Positions 1 to 8,822 are shown, counted from the stretch's first letter. The stretch is 54,505 nucleotides of DNA from Nocardia cerradoensis NBRC 101014 (GCF_000308535.1 NZ_BAFW01000068.1:1-54505), one strand, 5' to 3'. A program made the numbers and translations. Notes: generated from the letters alone by a model not told the origin.

Positions 1-552
1 GTGCATCGCGAGGTCGCGGACGCGTTCGTGTCCGCGCTGTGTGAACAGGCGCAGCGATGGAATCTCGATCCGCAACCGCTGGTGGACGAGCGGCTGCGCA
101 CACAGGTGCACGCCCAGGTGCGCGACGCGATCTCGGCCGGTGCGAAAGCGCTGGTGGGCGGGCGGATTCCGGAGGGCCCCGGCACGACGTATCCGGCCAC
201 GGTGCTCACCGACTGCCGGCCCGGGATGCGCGTCATCCGCGAGGAGACCTTCGGGCCGATCGCCCCGGTCCAGGTGGTCTCGGATTTCGCGACCGGACTC
301 GATGCCGCGTGCCGCGACGACTACGGGCTGGCGGCGACGGTACTCACCGGCTCGATGGACCATATGCAGCAGGCGTGGCGCACACTCCCGGTGGGCACGG
401 TCAAGATCAACTCCGTCTTCGGCGGCGCGCCCGGCGGGGCGGCCCAGCCGCGCGGCACATCGGGTACCGGATTCGGTTACGGCCCCGAACTTCTCGACGA
501 GATGACCACCACCAAGGTGGTGCACATGGAACCCGCGCCACCGCGGCGCTGA
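1..552 (+). CDS. Aldehyde dehydrogenase, C-terminal part (cut by window edge)
   Basis: C-terminal 183 residues of an NAD(P)-dependent aldehyde dehydrogenase. The reading frame is open to the window edge, and the GTG at base 1 is almost certainly an internal valine, because the first residues (HREVADAF) match the segment that in this family follows the catalytic cysteine. The conserved EETFGPIAPV block, which carries the Glu that contacts the nicotinamide ribose, lies near residue 82, and the usual C-terminal GTGFGYGPE/TTKVV segment follows. The catalytic Cys and cofactor-binding half lie outside the window, so the substrate cannot be judged. It converges with the SRPBCC gene downstream across a 22-base gap. 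Confidence 0.85.
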   Translation: MHREVADAFVSALCEQAQRWNLDPQPLVDERLRTQVHAQVRDAISAGAKALVGGRIPEGPGTTYPATVLTDCRPGMRVIREETFGPIAPVQVVSDFATGLDAACRDDYGLAATVLTGSMDHMQQAWRTLPVGTVKINSVFGGAPGGAAQPRGTSGTGFGYGPELLDEMTTTKVVHMEPAPPRR

Positions 553-574
553 TCGTTTCCCCGCACCCGCGGGG

Positions 575-1030
575 TCAGGATCCGACCTCGTCGAGCACCT
601 CGCGCAAGCGGTTCAAGGTGCCCCGCCATCCCCGCTCCATCGCATTGCGGGCCATCTTCTGCCGCCGATCGCCGATATCGAAACCGGTCTGGGTCAACAA
701 CACTCGTGTCCCACGCCCCTGCGCCTCGAGCATCCAGTCGACCACCCACCGGGCCGGGAACTTCGCCCGCAGGTCGATCCACGTATACGTCAGTTGTTCA
801 CCCGTGCGGGCCGCCACCACCTCACATGCGATCTCCGCGCTCGGTTCGGTCGGAACGGCGAAGATGAAATGCGTGCCCACCACGGGTTCGAGCCCGATCG
901 ACCGCATCAGCCAGCGTTCGACCAGATCCGGTTCGGTCAACGCCCGCCACAGCAGCGCCGGCGGATGCGGGAAGAATCCGCCGATCTCCACCGCGGCAGG
1001 ATCCAATTCCGATTCGTAGGTCACCGGCAC
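575..1030 (-). CDS. SRPBCC/AHSA1-type START-like domain protein
   Basis: A 151-residue single-domain protein with the layout of the AHSA1/SRPBCC helix-grip fold: an N-terminal strand, the segment PPALLWRALTEPDLVERW that forms the first helix, a central sheet and a long C-terminal helix (MERGWRGTLNRLREVL). The family binds hydrophobic ligands in a cavity; the ligand here is unknown. GTG at 1030 is taken as the start, but GTG at 1024 has a better-spaced GGGGGT and is a real alternative. It stands alone between a convergent aldehyde dehydrogenase and a same-strand oxidoreductase 131 bases upstream. Confidence 0.75.
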   Translation of the reverse strand: MPVTYESELDPAAVEIGGFFPHPPALLWRALTEPDLVERWLMRSIGLEPVVGTHFIFAVPTEPSAEIACEVVAARTGEQLTYTWIDLRAKFPARWVVDWMLEAQGRGTRVLLTQTGFDIGDRRQKMARNAMERGWRGTLNRLREVLDEVGS

Positions 1031-1161
1031 ACCCCCGGCCCGCTTACATCCATGCCGACGAGCATTCCACGTCGGTGGGCGGCGGAGGCGGAACCGGCCG
1101 GTCGGCGATGTCGGTCGCCGGTCGGATATCGCGGTGGCCGAGGCGAATCCGGCCTCCGCGG

Positions 1162-3441
1162 TCAGCTGGACGGCCGGACGGTGACCGTCAGATTCTTCAT
1201 GATCGGCTGATCGCTCTGCGTGCTGTAGTCACCGATCGCGCACAGCACGTTCAGTTCGGGCATGTACCCCGCCGCGCAGCCGGGCGGGATGTCGTAGGGG
1301 ACGACCTTGTAGTTGCGGACCATCCGGGTACTGCCGTCGCGCGCGATACTGGTGATGTCGACCTCGTCGAACAACGCGAGTCCGCGTTCGCGCATATCGT
1401 CGGCGTTCATGAAGATCAGGGTGCGGAGATTGCGCACCCCGCGGTAGCGGTCGTTGTCGGAGTAGATGGTGGTGTTCCACTGATCGTGCGACCGCATGGT
1501 CGCCAGGGTGAGGGTGCCGGGTGCGCGGTCGAGGTCGGGCAGCGCGGCGGCCGAGAATTCCGCGCGTCCGGTCGGAGTCCGGAACACCAATTCCCGTGCC
1601 GGCTGGCGGATCCGGAACCCGAGCGGCAACCGGACGCGTCGATTGAAATCCTCGAATCCGTCGAGCACCTCGGCCATGGTGTCCCGAATCCGGTCGTAGT
1701 CCTCGACATAGAACTCCCACGGTGTGGCGCTGTGGGGCAATGCGGCGCGGGCGATGCCGGCGATGATCGCGGGCTCCGACCGCAGATGCGGAGAGGCCGG
1801 CTTCTTCATCCCCTTCGACAGGTGCACCATGCTCATCGAATCCTCCACCGAGGTCTCCTGCAGCCCGCCGCGTTGTTCGTCGCGTTCGGTGCGGCCCAGG
1901 CACGGCAGGATCAGCGCGCGAGCTCCGTGCACCAGATGGCTGCGATTGAGCTTCGTGCTGACCTGCACCGTCAGGTCGCAGCGCCGCAAGCCGGCGAACG
2001 TGTAGGCGGTGTCGGGGGCCGCCAGCGCGAAATTTCCGCCCATTCCGACGAAGACGCGCACCCGGCCCGCATTCATCGCGTCGATGGTCGCGACCGTATC
2101 CAGACCGTGTCGGCGCGGGGGATCGATGCGGCACACCCGCGCGAGCCGGTCGAGGAACTCCGCGGTGGGCCGGTGGTCGATACCGCAGGTGCGGTTGCCC
2201 TGCACATTGCTGTGACCGCGCACCGGCGAGGGGCCGGCGCCCTCGCGGCCCAGATTGCCGCGCAGCAGAAGCAGATTCACGATTTCGCGGACAGTGTCGA
2301 CGCCGTGTTCGTGCTGGGTGACTCCCAGGCACCAGCTGACGATGCTGCGATCGGCGTCGGTGTATATGCGCGCGGCGGCGCGAATATCGCCCACCGCCAC
2401 ACCGGATTGCCGTTCGATATCGCTCCACGAGGTGCTCTCGCACACGGCGCGATAGTCGTCGAATCCCGCGGTGTAGCGTTGAATGAATTCCGCGTCGACC
2501 GCCTTCGGATTCGAATGAGATTCCTCCAGAACGGCTTTCGCGATACCACGGATCAGCGCCATATCGCCACCGATACGCGGCTGCAGATTCAGTGAACTCG
2601 TCGGCGTGGCGCGGAAGGTCGCCATCTGCGCGAAATCGTGGGGAATGATCGCGCGCCGCGCGGCGGCTTCGACCAGAGGATTGACATGCACGATGCGCGC
2701 GCCTCGTTTATGTGCCTCGACCAGTGAGGTCAGCATGCGGGGGGCGTTGGACGCGGCATTGACCCCGAGGATGAACAACGCGTCGGTGGTTTCCCAATCC
2801 GCGAGATCCACGGTGCCCTTCCCGGTGCCCAATGCGGCCTGCAGGGCACGCCCGCTCGCCTCGTGACACATGTTCGAGCAGTCCGGCAGATTGTTGGTGC
2901 CCAGCTCTCGTGCCATCAGCTGATACAGAAAGGTCGCCTCGTTGCCGAGGCGCCCCGAGGTGTAGAAGGCGGCGGCATTCGGGTCGGTCTCGCGCAGTGT
3001 CCGGCCGACCAGCTCGAAGGCGTCGGGCCAGCTGATGGGCACGTACCGGTCGGTGTCCGGGTCGTAGGTCATCGGCTCGGTCAGCCGGCCCTGGTCCTCG
3101 AGCTCGAATTCGCTCCACTCCGACAATTCACTCACGGTGTGCGCGGCGAAGAATTCACGGCCGACCCGCTTGTGCGTCATTTCCCACGCGACGTGCTTGA
3201 TCCCGTTCTCGCAGATGTCCAGATGCAGACCCTTCATATCGTCGGGCCAGGCGCAGCCGGGACAGTCGAATCCGCCGTTCTCGTGATTCATCTTCAGAAT
3301 CGCGCGCGGGCCGTCGATGCCCTCCCGTTCCCGGGCGAGAAATCGCGTGACGCTCTTCGCGGCGCCCCACCCCGCCGCGGGATGGTCGTACGGATGGAAT
3401 TCGGGTTCTGGAGACCGGCGCGCACTCGCATTGTCGACCAC
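1162..3441 (-). CDS. FdhF/YdeP family molybdopterin oxidoreductase
   Basis: A 759-residue large subunit-like oxidoreductase of the YdeP branch of the formate dehydrogenase/DMSO reductase superfamily. The N-terminus carries CPGCAWPD at residues 60-67 and CENG near 77, the signature of this branch; YdeP proteins are thought to bind a bis-MGD cofactor and an Fe-S centre. The segment around residues 185-195 (DCSNMCHE) and a C-terminal molybdopterin-guanine-dinucleotide binding domain (about 630-750) complete the layout. No in-frame TGA was needed, so there is no sign of selenocysteine. GTG at 3441 has AAGGGA seven bases upstream. No small subunit, cytochrome or fdhD is adjacent, so its redox partner and substrate are unknown; it may act in acid or oxidative stress as YdeP does in enterobacteria. 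Confidence 0.85.
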   Translation of the reverse strand: MVDNASARRSPEPEFHPYDHPAAGWGAAKSVTRFLAREREGIDGPRAILKMNHENGGFDCPGCAWPDDMKGLHLDICENGIKHVAWEMTHKRVGREFFAAHTVSELSEWSEFELEDQGRLTEPMTYDPDTDRYVPISWPDAFELVGRTLRETDPNAAAFYTSGRLGNEATFLYQLMARELGTNNLPDCSNMCHEASGRALQAALGTGKGTVDLADWETTDALFILGVNAASNAPRMLTSLVEAHKRGARIVHVNPLVEAAARRAIIPHDFAQMATFRATPTSSLNLQPRIGGDMALIRGIAKAVLEESHSNPKAVDAEFIQRYTAGFDDYRAVCESTSWSDIERQSGVAVGDIRAAARIYTDADRSIVSWCLGVTQHEHGVDTVREIVNLLLLRGNLGREGAGPSPVRGHSNVQGNRTCGIDHRPTAEFLDRLARVCRIDPPRRHGLDTVATIDAMNAGRVRVFVGMGGNFALAAPDTAYTFAGLRRCDLTVQVSTKLNRSHLVHGARALILPCLGRTERDEQRGGLQETSVEDSMSMVHLSKGMKKPASPHLRSEPAIIAGIARAALPHSATPWEFYVEDYDRIRDTMAEVLDGFEDFNRRVRLPLGFRIRQPARELVFRTPTGRAEFSAAALPDLDRAPGTLTLATMRSHDQWNTTIYSDNDRYRGVRNLRTLIFMNADDMRERGLALFDEVDITSIARDGSTRMVRNYKVVPYDIPPGCAAGYMPELNVLCAIGDYSTQSDQPIMKNLTVTVRPSS

Positions 3442-3729
3442 GATTCATCCCTTCGACGATTCCGCAATCCGGACGGTGAAAGAAATGTGAAGCTTCGGCA
3501 CCTACGTCAGGAATTCTGCCGCCGCGAGTCCCCGGTGTCCAAGACGAACTTCCGACTCGGCGATAGGCCGCGGTTATCACCGCGGCCCTGGCCCCCGATG
3601 AGCCCGGAACCGCGCGAATGAGCAGGTTGACGGGGTGCGCGCGCGTCGGGCACGGTGGTCCACCGCCCGGTATGACGTGTCGCGACCGGGCAGCCGTCAC
3701 ACACCCGCGACCGAGACTCGGAGGTACCG

Positions 3730-4776
3730 GTGCGCACCTGCCGGTTGCGGATACGCCCGGCGCTTCGCCGGTTCGCCGCGGAAGTCGACCACGTGCCGGC
3801 GGCCCGCGTTTTCGCCGGGCTGGCGATTCCCGGCGCGTTGCTGGTCGCGGCCGGGCGCTGGGATCTGCTCGTCTACGCGGTATTCGGTTCCTTCACCGGC
3901 ATGTACGGCTTCGCCGAATCGGCGCGGCAACGTGCGGCGCACCAGGTGCAGGCGGCGGCGCTGCTGATCACCGGCGTCGGCGCGGGGCTCGCGTGCGCCC
4001 ACGCCCACGCACCGCAATGGGTTCTCGTACCCGCGGTGGCCACCTTCGCCGCGGTTGTCTCGCCGATCACCGACCGCGCCGGTCTGCGGCCGGAAGGGCC
4101 GTTCTTCGCACTGTTCGCCTTCGGCGCGGTCGCGACGGTTGCCGGGACCCACACCGATCCGCTTGTGGCACTGTCGATTTGCGTGGCCACTGCCGCGCTG
4201 TGCGTCGCGGTCGGATATCTCGACGCGGTCCGGCGACCGGGCGTCGCGGCCGTACCGGTGGTCCGCACGGGGATCGATGCGTTCCGGCACGCCGCTCGGT
4301 ACGCCGTGGCGATTTCGGTTGCCGGTGGGATCGGTCTGCTCCTCGGCTTCGGTCACGCGAACTGGGCGATGGCGGGTGCCGCGGTGCCCTTGGCGGCCGA
4401 CAGCGCCCGCGGCGGAGTCCGGCGTGGCGCGCACCGCGTGGTGGGTACCTTCGCCGGTCTCGCGATCACCGCGCCGTTGCTGCTGCCGCATCTGCCTCCG
4501 GCGCTGCCCGCGGTGGCGATCATCGCGCTGCTCTATCCGACCGAACTGTTCATGGCCCGCCACTATGCGCTGGCACTGGGGTTCTTCACACCGTTGATCA
4601 TGTCGATGACCGAGTTGGCCGCCCCGGGCGATCCGGCCGCACTGCTGCGCGATCGCGCCGTCGACACGCTCGTCGGCGTGGGCGTCGGAGTGGCGGTGGT
4701 CGTGCTGCTCCGCAATCCGGCACCCCGGTCGGCAGCCGGCCTTGCCTCGCCGGCTCCCGCGGCCGTGGTCGAATGA
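3730..4776 (+). CDS. FUSC family multi-pass membrane protein
   Basis: A 348-residue integral membrane protein with about ten hydrophobic segments split into two similar halves, as in the FUSC (fusaric acid resistance/aromatic acid efflux) group. The N-terminal half includes DLLVYAVFGSFTGMYG and the C-terminal half the related run HANWAMAGAAVPLAAD, which are the equivalent conserved positions in the repeat. GTG at 3730 follows GGAGG with a 5-base spacer, which fixes the start. The LysR gene begins three bases after its stop, so the two are probably cotranscribed and the regulator may control this exporter. The substrate is not evident from sequence. Confidence 0.8.
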   Translation: MRTCRLRIRPALRRFAAEVDHVPAARVFAGLAIPGALLVAAGRWDLLVYAVFGSFTGMYGFAESARQRAAHQVQAAALLITGVGAGLACAHAHAPQWVLVPAVATFAAVVSPITDRAGLRPEGPFFALFAFGAVATVAGTHTDPLVALSICVATAALCVAVGYLDAVRRPGVAAVPVVRTGIDAFRHAARYAVAISVAGGIGLLLGFGHANWAMAGAAVPLAADSARGGVRRGAHRVVGTFAGLAITAPLLLPHLPPALPAVAIIALLYPTELFMARHYALALGFFTPLIMSMTELAAPGDPAALLRDRAVDTLVGVGVGVAVVVLLRNPAPRSAAGLASPAPAAVVE

Positions 4777-4779
4777 TTC

Positions 4780-5706
4780 ATGCTGTTTCGCCAGCTCGAA
4801 TACTTCGTCGCACTCGCTCGGGAGCGTCACTTCGCCCGTGCCGCGCGGGTCTGCTACGTCTCCCAGCCCGCGCTGTCGGAAGCGATCCGAAAGCTCGAAC
4901 GCGAACTGGGCGTGCCGCTGGTCCGGCGGGGGCGTACGTTCGAGGGTCTGACGCCCGAAGGGGAGCGGCTGGTGCTCTGGGCACGCCGGATCCTCGCCGA
5001 CCGCGACGCGCTCGAACAGGAGGTCTCGGCGCTGCAGACCGGTCTCACCGGGGAACTTCGCCTCGGCGTGATTCCGGCCGCGTCGAGCACCGTCTGCCTG
5101 CTGACCGACCCGTTCTGCACCGAACACCCGCTCGTGCGGGTCCGGCTGGAAACCAGCCTGCGCTCACAGGAAATCGTGGACCGCGTGCGCAGCTTCGAGC
5201 TCGACGCCGGCATCGGCTACCCCGACGGCGTCGATTGCGCCGGGCTCACCGTGACACCGCTCTACGAAGAGCGGCACGTCCTCGTCGCCGGTACCGAACT
5301 GCTGGCGGGACGTTCGGACGCCATCGGCTGGGCGGATGCGGTGGAGATGCCGATGTGCTTGTTGCACAAGGGAATGCGCGGACGCACCTTGATCGACGAG
5401 GCTCTGGTCGCGCGCGGGCTCACCGTCAACCCGCAACTGGAAAGCGACTCCGTGGCCGCCCTGCTGGCACACGCGAATACCGGCCGTTGGGCATGTGTCG
5501 TGCCCGAGCCGTGGTTGCGGACACTGCACCCGGCGCCCGGAGTGCGCGTCCTCGCGCTGCTCGATCCGTGCGTCACCGCCCGGATCGCCGTGATAACCCC
5601 CGCCGCCGAACCCGGCTCGGTACTGACCCGCGCGGTGCTCGACACCGTCCGTCGGACGCCCATCGACGACACGCTCCGTCGCGCATCGGCTTTCGCGGCG
5701 CGGTGA
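4780..5706 (+). CDS. LysR family transcriptional regulator
   Basis: A 308-residue LysR-type regulator. Residues 1-60 form the winged helix-turn-helix (RQLEYFVALARERHFARAA followed by VSQPALSEAIRKLERELG), followed by a linker helix and a two-lobe effector-binding domain starting near residue 90 (GELRLGVIPAASST). Length is typical. It starts three bases after the FUSC gene and is followed 25 bases later by a thioesterase gene on the same strand, so it probably regulates its own operon, which is less usual than the divergent LysR arrangement. The effector is unknown. Confidence 0.92.
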   Translation: MLFRQLEYFVALARERHFARAARVCYVSQPALSEAIRKLERELGVPLVRRGRTFEGLTPEGERLVLWARRILADRDALEQEVSALQTGLTGELRLGVIPAASSTVCLLTDPFCTEHPLVRVRLETSLRSQEIVDRVRSFELDAGIGYPDGVDCAGLTVTPLYEERHVLVAGTELLAGRSDAIGWADAVEMPMCLLHKGMRGRTLIDEALVARGLTVNPQLESDSVAALLAHANTGRWACVVPEPWLRTLHPAPGVRVLALLDPCVTARIAVITPAAEPGSVLTRAVLDTVRRTPIDDTLRRASAFAAR

Positions 5707-5731
5707 TGGGCGCGGCGTTACCGTAGCGACC

Positions 5732-6115
5732 GTGAAGGTACAGCCGGGTCTGTCGGCGGAATTCAGGGTCGAGGTCGGTGCCGCCGATACCGCGGTCGCC
5801 GTCGGTAGCGGTGACGTGGCGGTCCTCGCCACGCCGCGGGTGGTGGCGCTGGCCGAGCACGCGACCGTGCTGGCGTTGCGGGGCAGGTTGTCATCGGCGC
5901 AGACATCGGTGGGGATCGAGGTTTCGGTGCGGCACAGGCGGCCGAGCCCGCCGGGAACGGTGCTGACCGTCGCGGCACGGCTGGCCGAGGTCGACGGTCC
6001 GCGGCTGGCGTTCCGTGTCGTCGTGCACGACGGCGATCTGCTCGTGGCCGACGGCACCATCCGGCGCACGATCGTCGACCGCGCCTCGTTCCTCGCCCGC
6101 GCCGGCGAGCGCTGA
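5732..6115 (+). CDS. Hotdog-fold thioesterase, FlK-like
   Basis: A 127-residue hotdog protein resembling fluoroacetyl-CoA thioesterase FlK and its many uncharacterised relatives. Seen: ATPRVVALAEHAT around residues 34-46, carrying the Glu that aligns with the FlK catalytic glutamate, and SVGIEVSVRHRRPSPPG around 57-73, with the His of the FlK triad. The family hydrolyses short acyl-CoA thioesters, often as a damage-control enzyme; fluoroacetyl-CoA itself is unlikely as the substrate here. GTG at 5732 has no clear ribosome binding site, so translation may depend on the upstream LysR gene. Function beyond acyl-CoA hydrolysis is inference. Confidence 0.75.
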   Translation: MKVQPGLSAEFRVEVGAADTAVAVGSGDVAVLATPRVVALAEHATVLALRGRLSSAQTSVGIEVSVRHRRPSPPGTVLTVAARLAEVDGPRLAFRVVVHDGDLLVADGTIRRTIVDRASFLARAGER

Positions 6116-6150
6116 CTCGCGGTATCTGCCACCGGATCGCCTATGCCAAC

Positions 6151-6164
6151 TAGAACATGTTGCC
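6151..6164. promoter_or_regulatory. KstR-like operator, imperfect (distal)
   Basis: TAGAACATGTTGCC fits the KstR operator pattern TNNAACNNGTTNNA at all fixed positions but the last. It lies 182 bases upstream of the nitronate monooxygenase start and near the end of the thioesterase gene. On its own it would be weak; it gains weight from the perfect match 120 bases further on. Confidence 0.35.
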
Positions 6165-6283
6165 CACACTGAATGGTGACAACGGGTCGATACCGCCGTC
6201 GGCGGGGGTGGCGTGTTACCCCCATCGACCGGCAATTTCGGCACTTCTCTCGCTTCCTGACCGATGAGTCACTAGTCTGAATA

Positions 6284-6297
6284 TGAAACGTGTTCTA
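6284..6297. promoter_or_regulatory. KstR-like operator, perfect match (proximal)
   Basis: TGAAACGTGTTCTA matches every fixed position of TNNAACNNGTTNNA, the operator of KstR, the TetR-family repressor of sterol catabolism in mycobacteria and relatives. It sits 49 bases upstream of the nitronate monooxygenase start, where a repressor would block transcription. KstR itself is not in this window. Confidence 0.5.
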
Positions 6298-6346
6298 GTG
6301 TTGTGGCGAAGTTCCAGCGCCGGAAGACCAGAGGAGTCACCCCGCC

Positions 6347-7465
6347 ATGCATACCGAGATCTGCGAACGACTGGGCATCGATGTCCCCATCTTCGCTTTC
6401 ACCCATTGCCGCGACGTGGCCGCCGCGGTGAGCAACGCCGGCGGGCTCGGCGTCCTGGGTGCGGTCGGTTTCACCGCCGAGGAGCTGGAGGTCGAACTGG
6501 CCTGGCTCGATGAACATGTGCACGGCGTGTACGGCGTCGACCTCGTCATCCCGTCCAAGTACGAGGGCAAGGGCATCGACGGCCTGAGCCCCGCGCAGCT
6601 GGAAGCCGAACTGGCCAAACTGGTTCCGCAGGGCCACCGCGATTTCGCCGAGAAGATCCTCGCCGACCACGGCGTCCCGAAACTGCCCGAGGACGAACAT
6701 CACGAGCAGCTGCTGGGCTGGACCGCCACCACGGCCGGTCCGCAGGTCGACGTCATCCTGAAGCACCCCAAGGCGAAGCTGGTCGCCAACGCGCTCGGCA
6801 CCCCGCCCGACGACATCATCAAGAAGGTGCAGGATTCCGGTCGTCTGATCGGCGCGTTGTGCGGTTCGGTGAAGCATGCGCTCAATCACAAGCGCGCCGG
6901 CCTGGATTTCGTGGTCTGCCAGGGCACCGAGGGCGGCGGTCACTGCGGTGAGATCTCCTCGCTGGTGCTGTGGCCGCAGGTGATCGACGCGGTGGGCGAC
7001 CTGCCGGTGCTCGCCGCCGGTGGTATCGGCAACGGCCGCCAGATCGCCGCCGCCATGTCGATGGGGGCTGCGGGCGCGTGGACCGGCTCGATCTGGCTGA
7101 CCGTCGAGGAGGCCAATGTGCCGCCCGCGCAGATGCAGACCTACATCGACGCGACCAGCCACGACACCGTGCGGTCGCGGGCGTGGACGGGTAAGCCGGC
7201 CCGCATGCTGCGCAACGACTGGACCGAGGCGTGGGAGCGTCCGGACACCCCGGATCCGCTGGGGATGCCGCTGCAGATGATGGTCGCCCTCGACGGCGTC
7301 AAGCGCGGCCACCGCTATCCCGAGGCGGCCAAGGACGTCAACTTCAACCCGGTCGGCCAGGTCGTCGGCATGATGAACAAGGTCGAGCGGACCTCCGACG
7401 TCATGCAGCGTCTGATGGAGGAGTACCTCGAGGCCTGCGAGCGGCTGAACAAGCTCAACAGCTGA
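6347..7465 (+). CDS. Nitronate monooxygenase/2-nitropropane dioxygenase family FMN protein
   Basis: A 372-residue TIM-barrel FMN protein of the nitronate monooxygenase/enoyl reductase II superfamily. The FMN phosphate-binding parts are GTEGGGHC at 193-200 and AAGGIGNG at 223-230, and the N-terminus reads FAFTHCRDVAAAVSNAGG, as in the first barrel strand of this family. It resembles mycobacterial Rv1533-type proteins more than classic nitroalkane-oxidising enzymes, so oxidation of nitronates should not be assumed; some members act in acyl-CoA or steroid catabolism. ATG at 6347 is preceded by AGAGGAG with a longish spacer. Two KstR-like sites precede it and a strong hairpin follows, which suggests a single-gene transcript. 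Confidence 0.85.
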   Translation: MHTEICERLGIDVPIFAFTHCRDVAAAVSNAGGLGVLGAVGFTAEELEVELAWLDEHVHGVYGVDLVIPSKYEGKGIDGLSPAQLEAELAKLVPQGHRDFAEKILADHGVPKLPEDEHHEQLLGWTATTAGPQVDVILKHPKAKLVANALGTPPDDIIKKVQDSGRLIGALCGSVKHALNHKRAGLDFVVCQGTEGGGHCGEISSLVLWPQVIDAVGDLPVLAAGGIGNGRQIAAAMSMGAAGAWTGSIWLTVEEANVPPAQMQTYIDATSHDTVRSRAWTGKPARMLRNDWTEAWERPDTPDPLGMPLQMMVALDGVKRGHRYPEAAKDVNFNPVGQVVGMMNKVERTSDVMQRLMEEYLEACERLNKLNS

Positions 7466-7471
7466 CAACGC

Positions 7472-7505
7472 CTGTCCGGCAGGGCCGCCGCGCCCTGCCG
7501 GACAG
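7472..7505 (+). terminator. Hairpin terminator after the nitronate monooxygenase gene
   Basis: A perfect 13-bp stem (CTGTCCGGCAGGG at 7472-7484 with its complement at 7493-7505) and an 8-base loop, six bases after the stop codon. It is followed by TTCTGTCC rather than a clean T run, as is common for actinobacterial terminators. Confidence 0.75.
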
Positions 7506-7748
7506 TTCTGTCCAGGTATCGAAGCGGATACGGAAGCGGCTGGTGCACTTGCGGTTTGCCGGTGCCGGTTGACACTCTGTATTCGCGATGAGAAGTACAT
7601 ATGGTGAACGGCCCGAATGCGGCCGGCAAGTTGATCAGTACCCCACCGTCCGGATGTTTGCTCGGATTGCGCTCGAAGGCACCGGATTCCGGTCTCGGGC
7701 AGTCCGCGGTCCCCGGTGCGCGCCCGACGACACGATCGGGGCGCGGCG

Positions 7749-8525
7749 GTGAAGATATCCTCTCCCGGCATGCGCCGGTTGGTCGCGATCGTGGCGCCCG
7801 TCCTCCTCGCCGTCGTGCTCGCGGTGGTGTACAGCTTCATCGACGAAGGGGGCAAGAAGAACGATCCGAAACCCGATTCCGCTGCCGCCGCGACGTTTTC
7901 CGGTAAGGAAGTCGACGCGCTGCTGGGGAAACTGGTGGTCGCACCGGAAGCGCCGATGACCGGGTACAGCCGCGAACAATTCCCGCACTGGGATCAGAAC
8001 ACTCCCGAACACGGATTCGGCGACAAATACGCCCAGTACGCGAAATGCACCACCCGCGATGTGATGATGCTGCGCGACGCCACCGGATCGGTGACCCTCG
8101 ATGCCGCGACCTGCAAACTGAGTCTCGGCAAGGACGGCGGCTGGCGCGACCGCTACGGGGTCCTCGACGCCAAGACCGGAAAACTCAAGCCCTACAAATG
8201 GATCACCGATCCCGCCGGAGTCGACGCCGAACATATCGTCCCGCTGGCCGAGGCCTGGCGTTCCGGCGCGCAATCCGTCGACACCGATACGCGCCGCAAT
8301 ATTGCCAACGACGCGATCAATCTGGTCGCCTCCGACCCGTCGGCCAACCGGTCCAAGGGTGATCAGGATGCGGCGAATTATCTGCCGCCCGGCGTGTTCC
8401 GCTGCGAGTACGTTCAGCGTTACATTCGCATCAAGGTAAAATACGGTTTGACCATCGACACGGCGGAACAGACCGCATTGCGCACCGCGGTCGACGACTG
8501 CCTCCACCGAGGAGAGTTCACATAG
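7749..8525 (+). CDS. Membrane-anchored or secreted HNH nuclease, DUF1524/GmrSD C-terminal type
   Basis: A 258-residue protein with an N-terminal hydrophobic segment (about residues 9-30) that is a signal anchor or signal peptide without a lipobox, so the nuclease domain should be outside the membrane. Catalytic-domain motifs: DAEHIVPL at 159-166, with the general-base His at 162, and NDAINL at 187-192 followed by DPSANRSKGD at 196-205, the metal-binding Asn/Ser/Lys part of DUF1524 HNH domains. GTG at 7749 is chosen because GGGCGCGGCG precedes it; GTG at 7716 and ATG at 7770 are alternatives. The stop codon overlaps a possible start of the next gene. Likely a nutritional or interbacterial nuclease; the target is unknown. 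Confidence 0.8.
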   Translation: MKISSPGMRRLVAIVAPVLLAVVLAVVYSFIDEGGKKNDPKPDSAAAATFSGKEVDALLGKLVVAPEAPMTGYSREQFPHWDQNTPEHGFGDKYAQYAKCTTRDVMMLRDATGSVTLDAATCKLSLGKDGGWRDRYGVLDAKTGKLKPYKWITDPAGVDAEHIVPLAEAWRSGAQSVDTDTRRNIANDAINLVASDPSANRSKGDQDAANYLPPGVFRCEYVQRYIRIKVKYGLTIDTAEQTALRTAVDDCLHRGEFT

Positions 8526-8785
8526 GCGACATCATCGAAATCACCGGTAAGGCCGCCGTCATGACCGACGAGGAAGGGACGGTGTCCGGCGAACTCGATG
8601 TCACCGTCGACGAGCAGGGCAGGGGACTGGTTCGCTATCGGGATACCGAAACCTGGTATCACATCGGCAATCTCGATGGCGAACCCGCCCGCACCTGGAC
8701 CGACGTCGCCGAACTCGTCAGCGCGATCGACGCCGGTCGCGGCAACCGCGACGCCGCGGGCAATGTGATCCCGTTCGAGGCCTGA
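8522..8785 (+). CDS. Small conserved-looking acidic protein, possible ATA start
   Basis: The reading frame from ATG at 8561 gives 74 residues, but the codons before it (GDIIEITGKAAV) also look coding, and no ATG, GTG or TTG precedes them. GGAGAG at 8511-8516 is well placed for ATA at 8522, which overlaps the nuclease stop as ATAG. I give the longer form (87 residues) as the likelier one; the ATG form is a fallback with a poor ribosome binding site. The protein is acidic, has no membrane segment and no motif I recognise (RYRDTETWYHIGNLDGEP in the centre). Overlap with the nuclease gene means coupled translation. Confidence 0.6.
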   Translation: MGDIIEITGKAAVMTDEEGTVSGELDVTVDEQGRGLVRYRDTETWYHIGNLDGEPARTWTDVAELVSAIDAGRGNRDAAGNVIPFEA

Positions 8786-8822
8786 GCGCGCCCGGCGCGA
8801 GGTATTCGACCGCCCGCGATGC

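Noticed and set aside
1162..3441. Selenocysteine-containing formate dehydrogenase
   Set aside because: The frame has no internal TGA and no selenocysteine insertion element is needed to explain it; the N-terminal CPGC motif points to the YdeP branch.
3697..5127. Long minus-strand frame of 476 codons across the FUSC and LysR genes
   Set aside because: Arg/Gly/His-rich, no domain and antisense to two clear genes; a GC-rich shadow.
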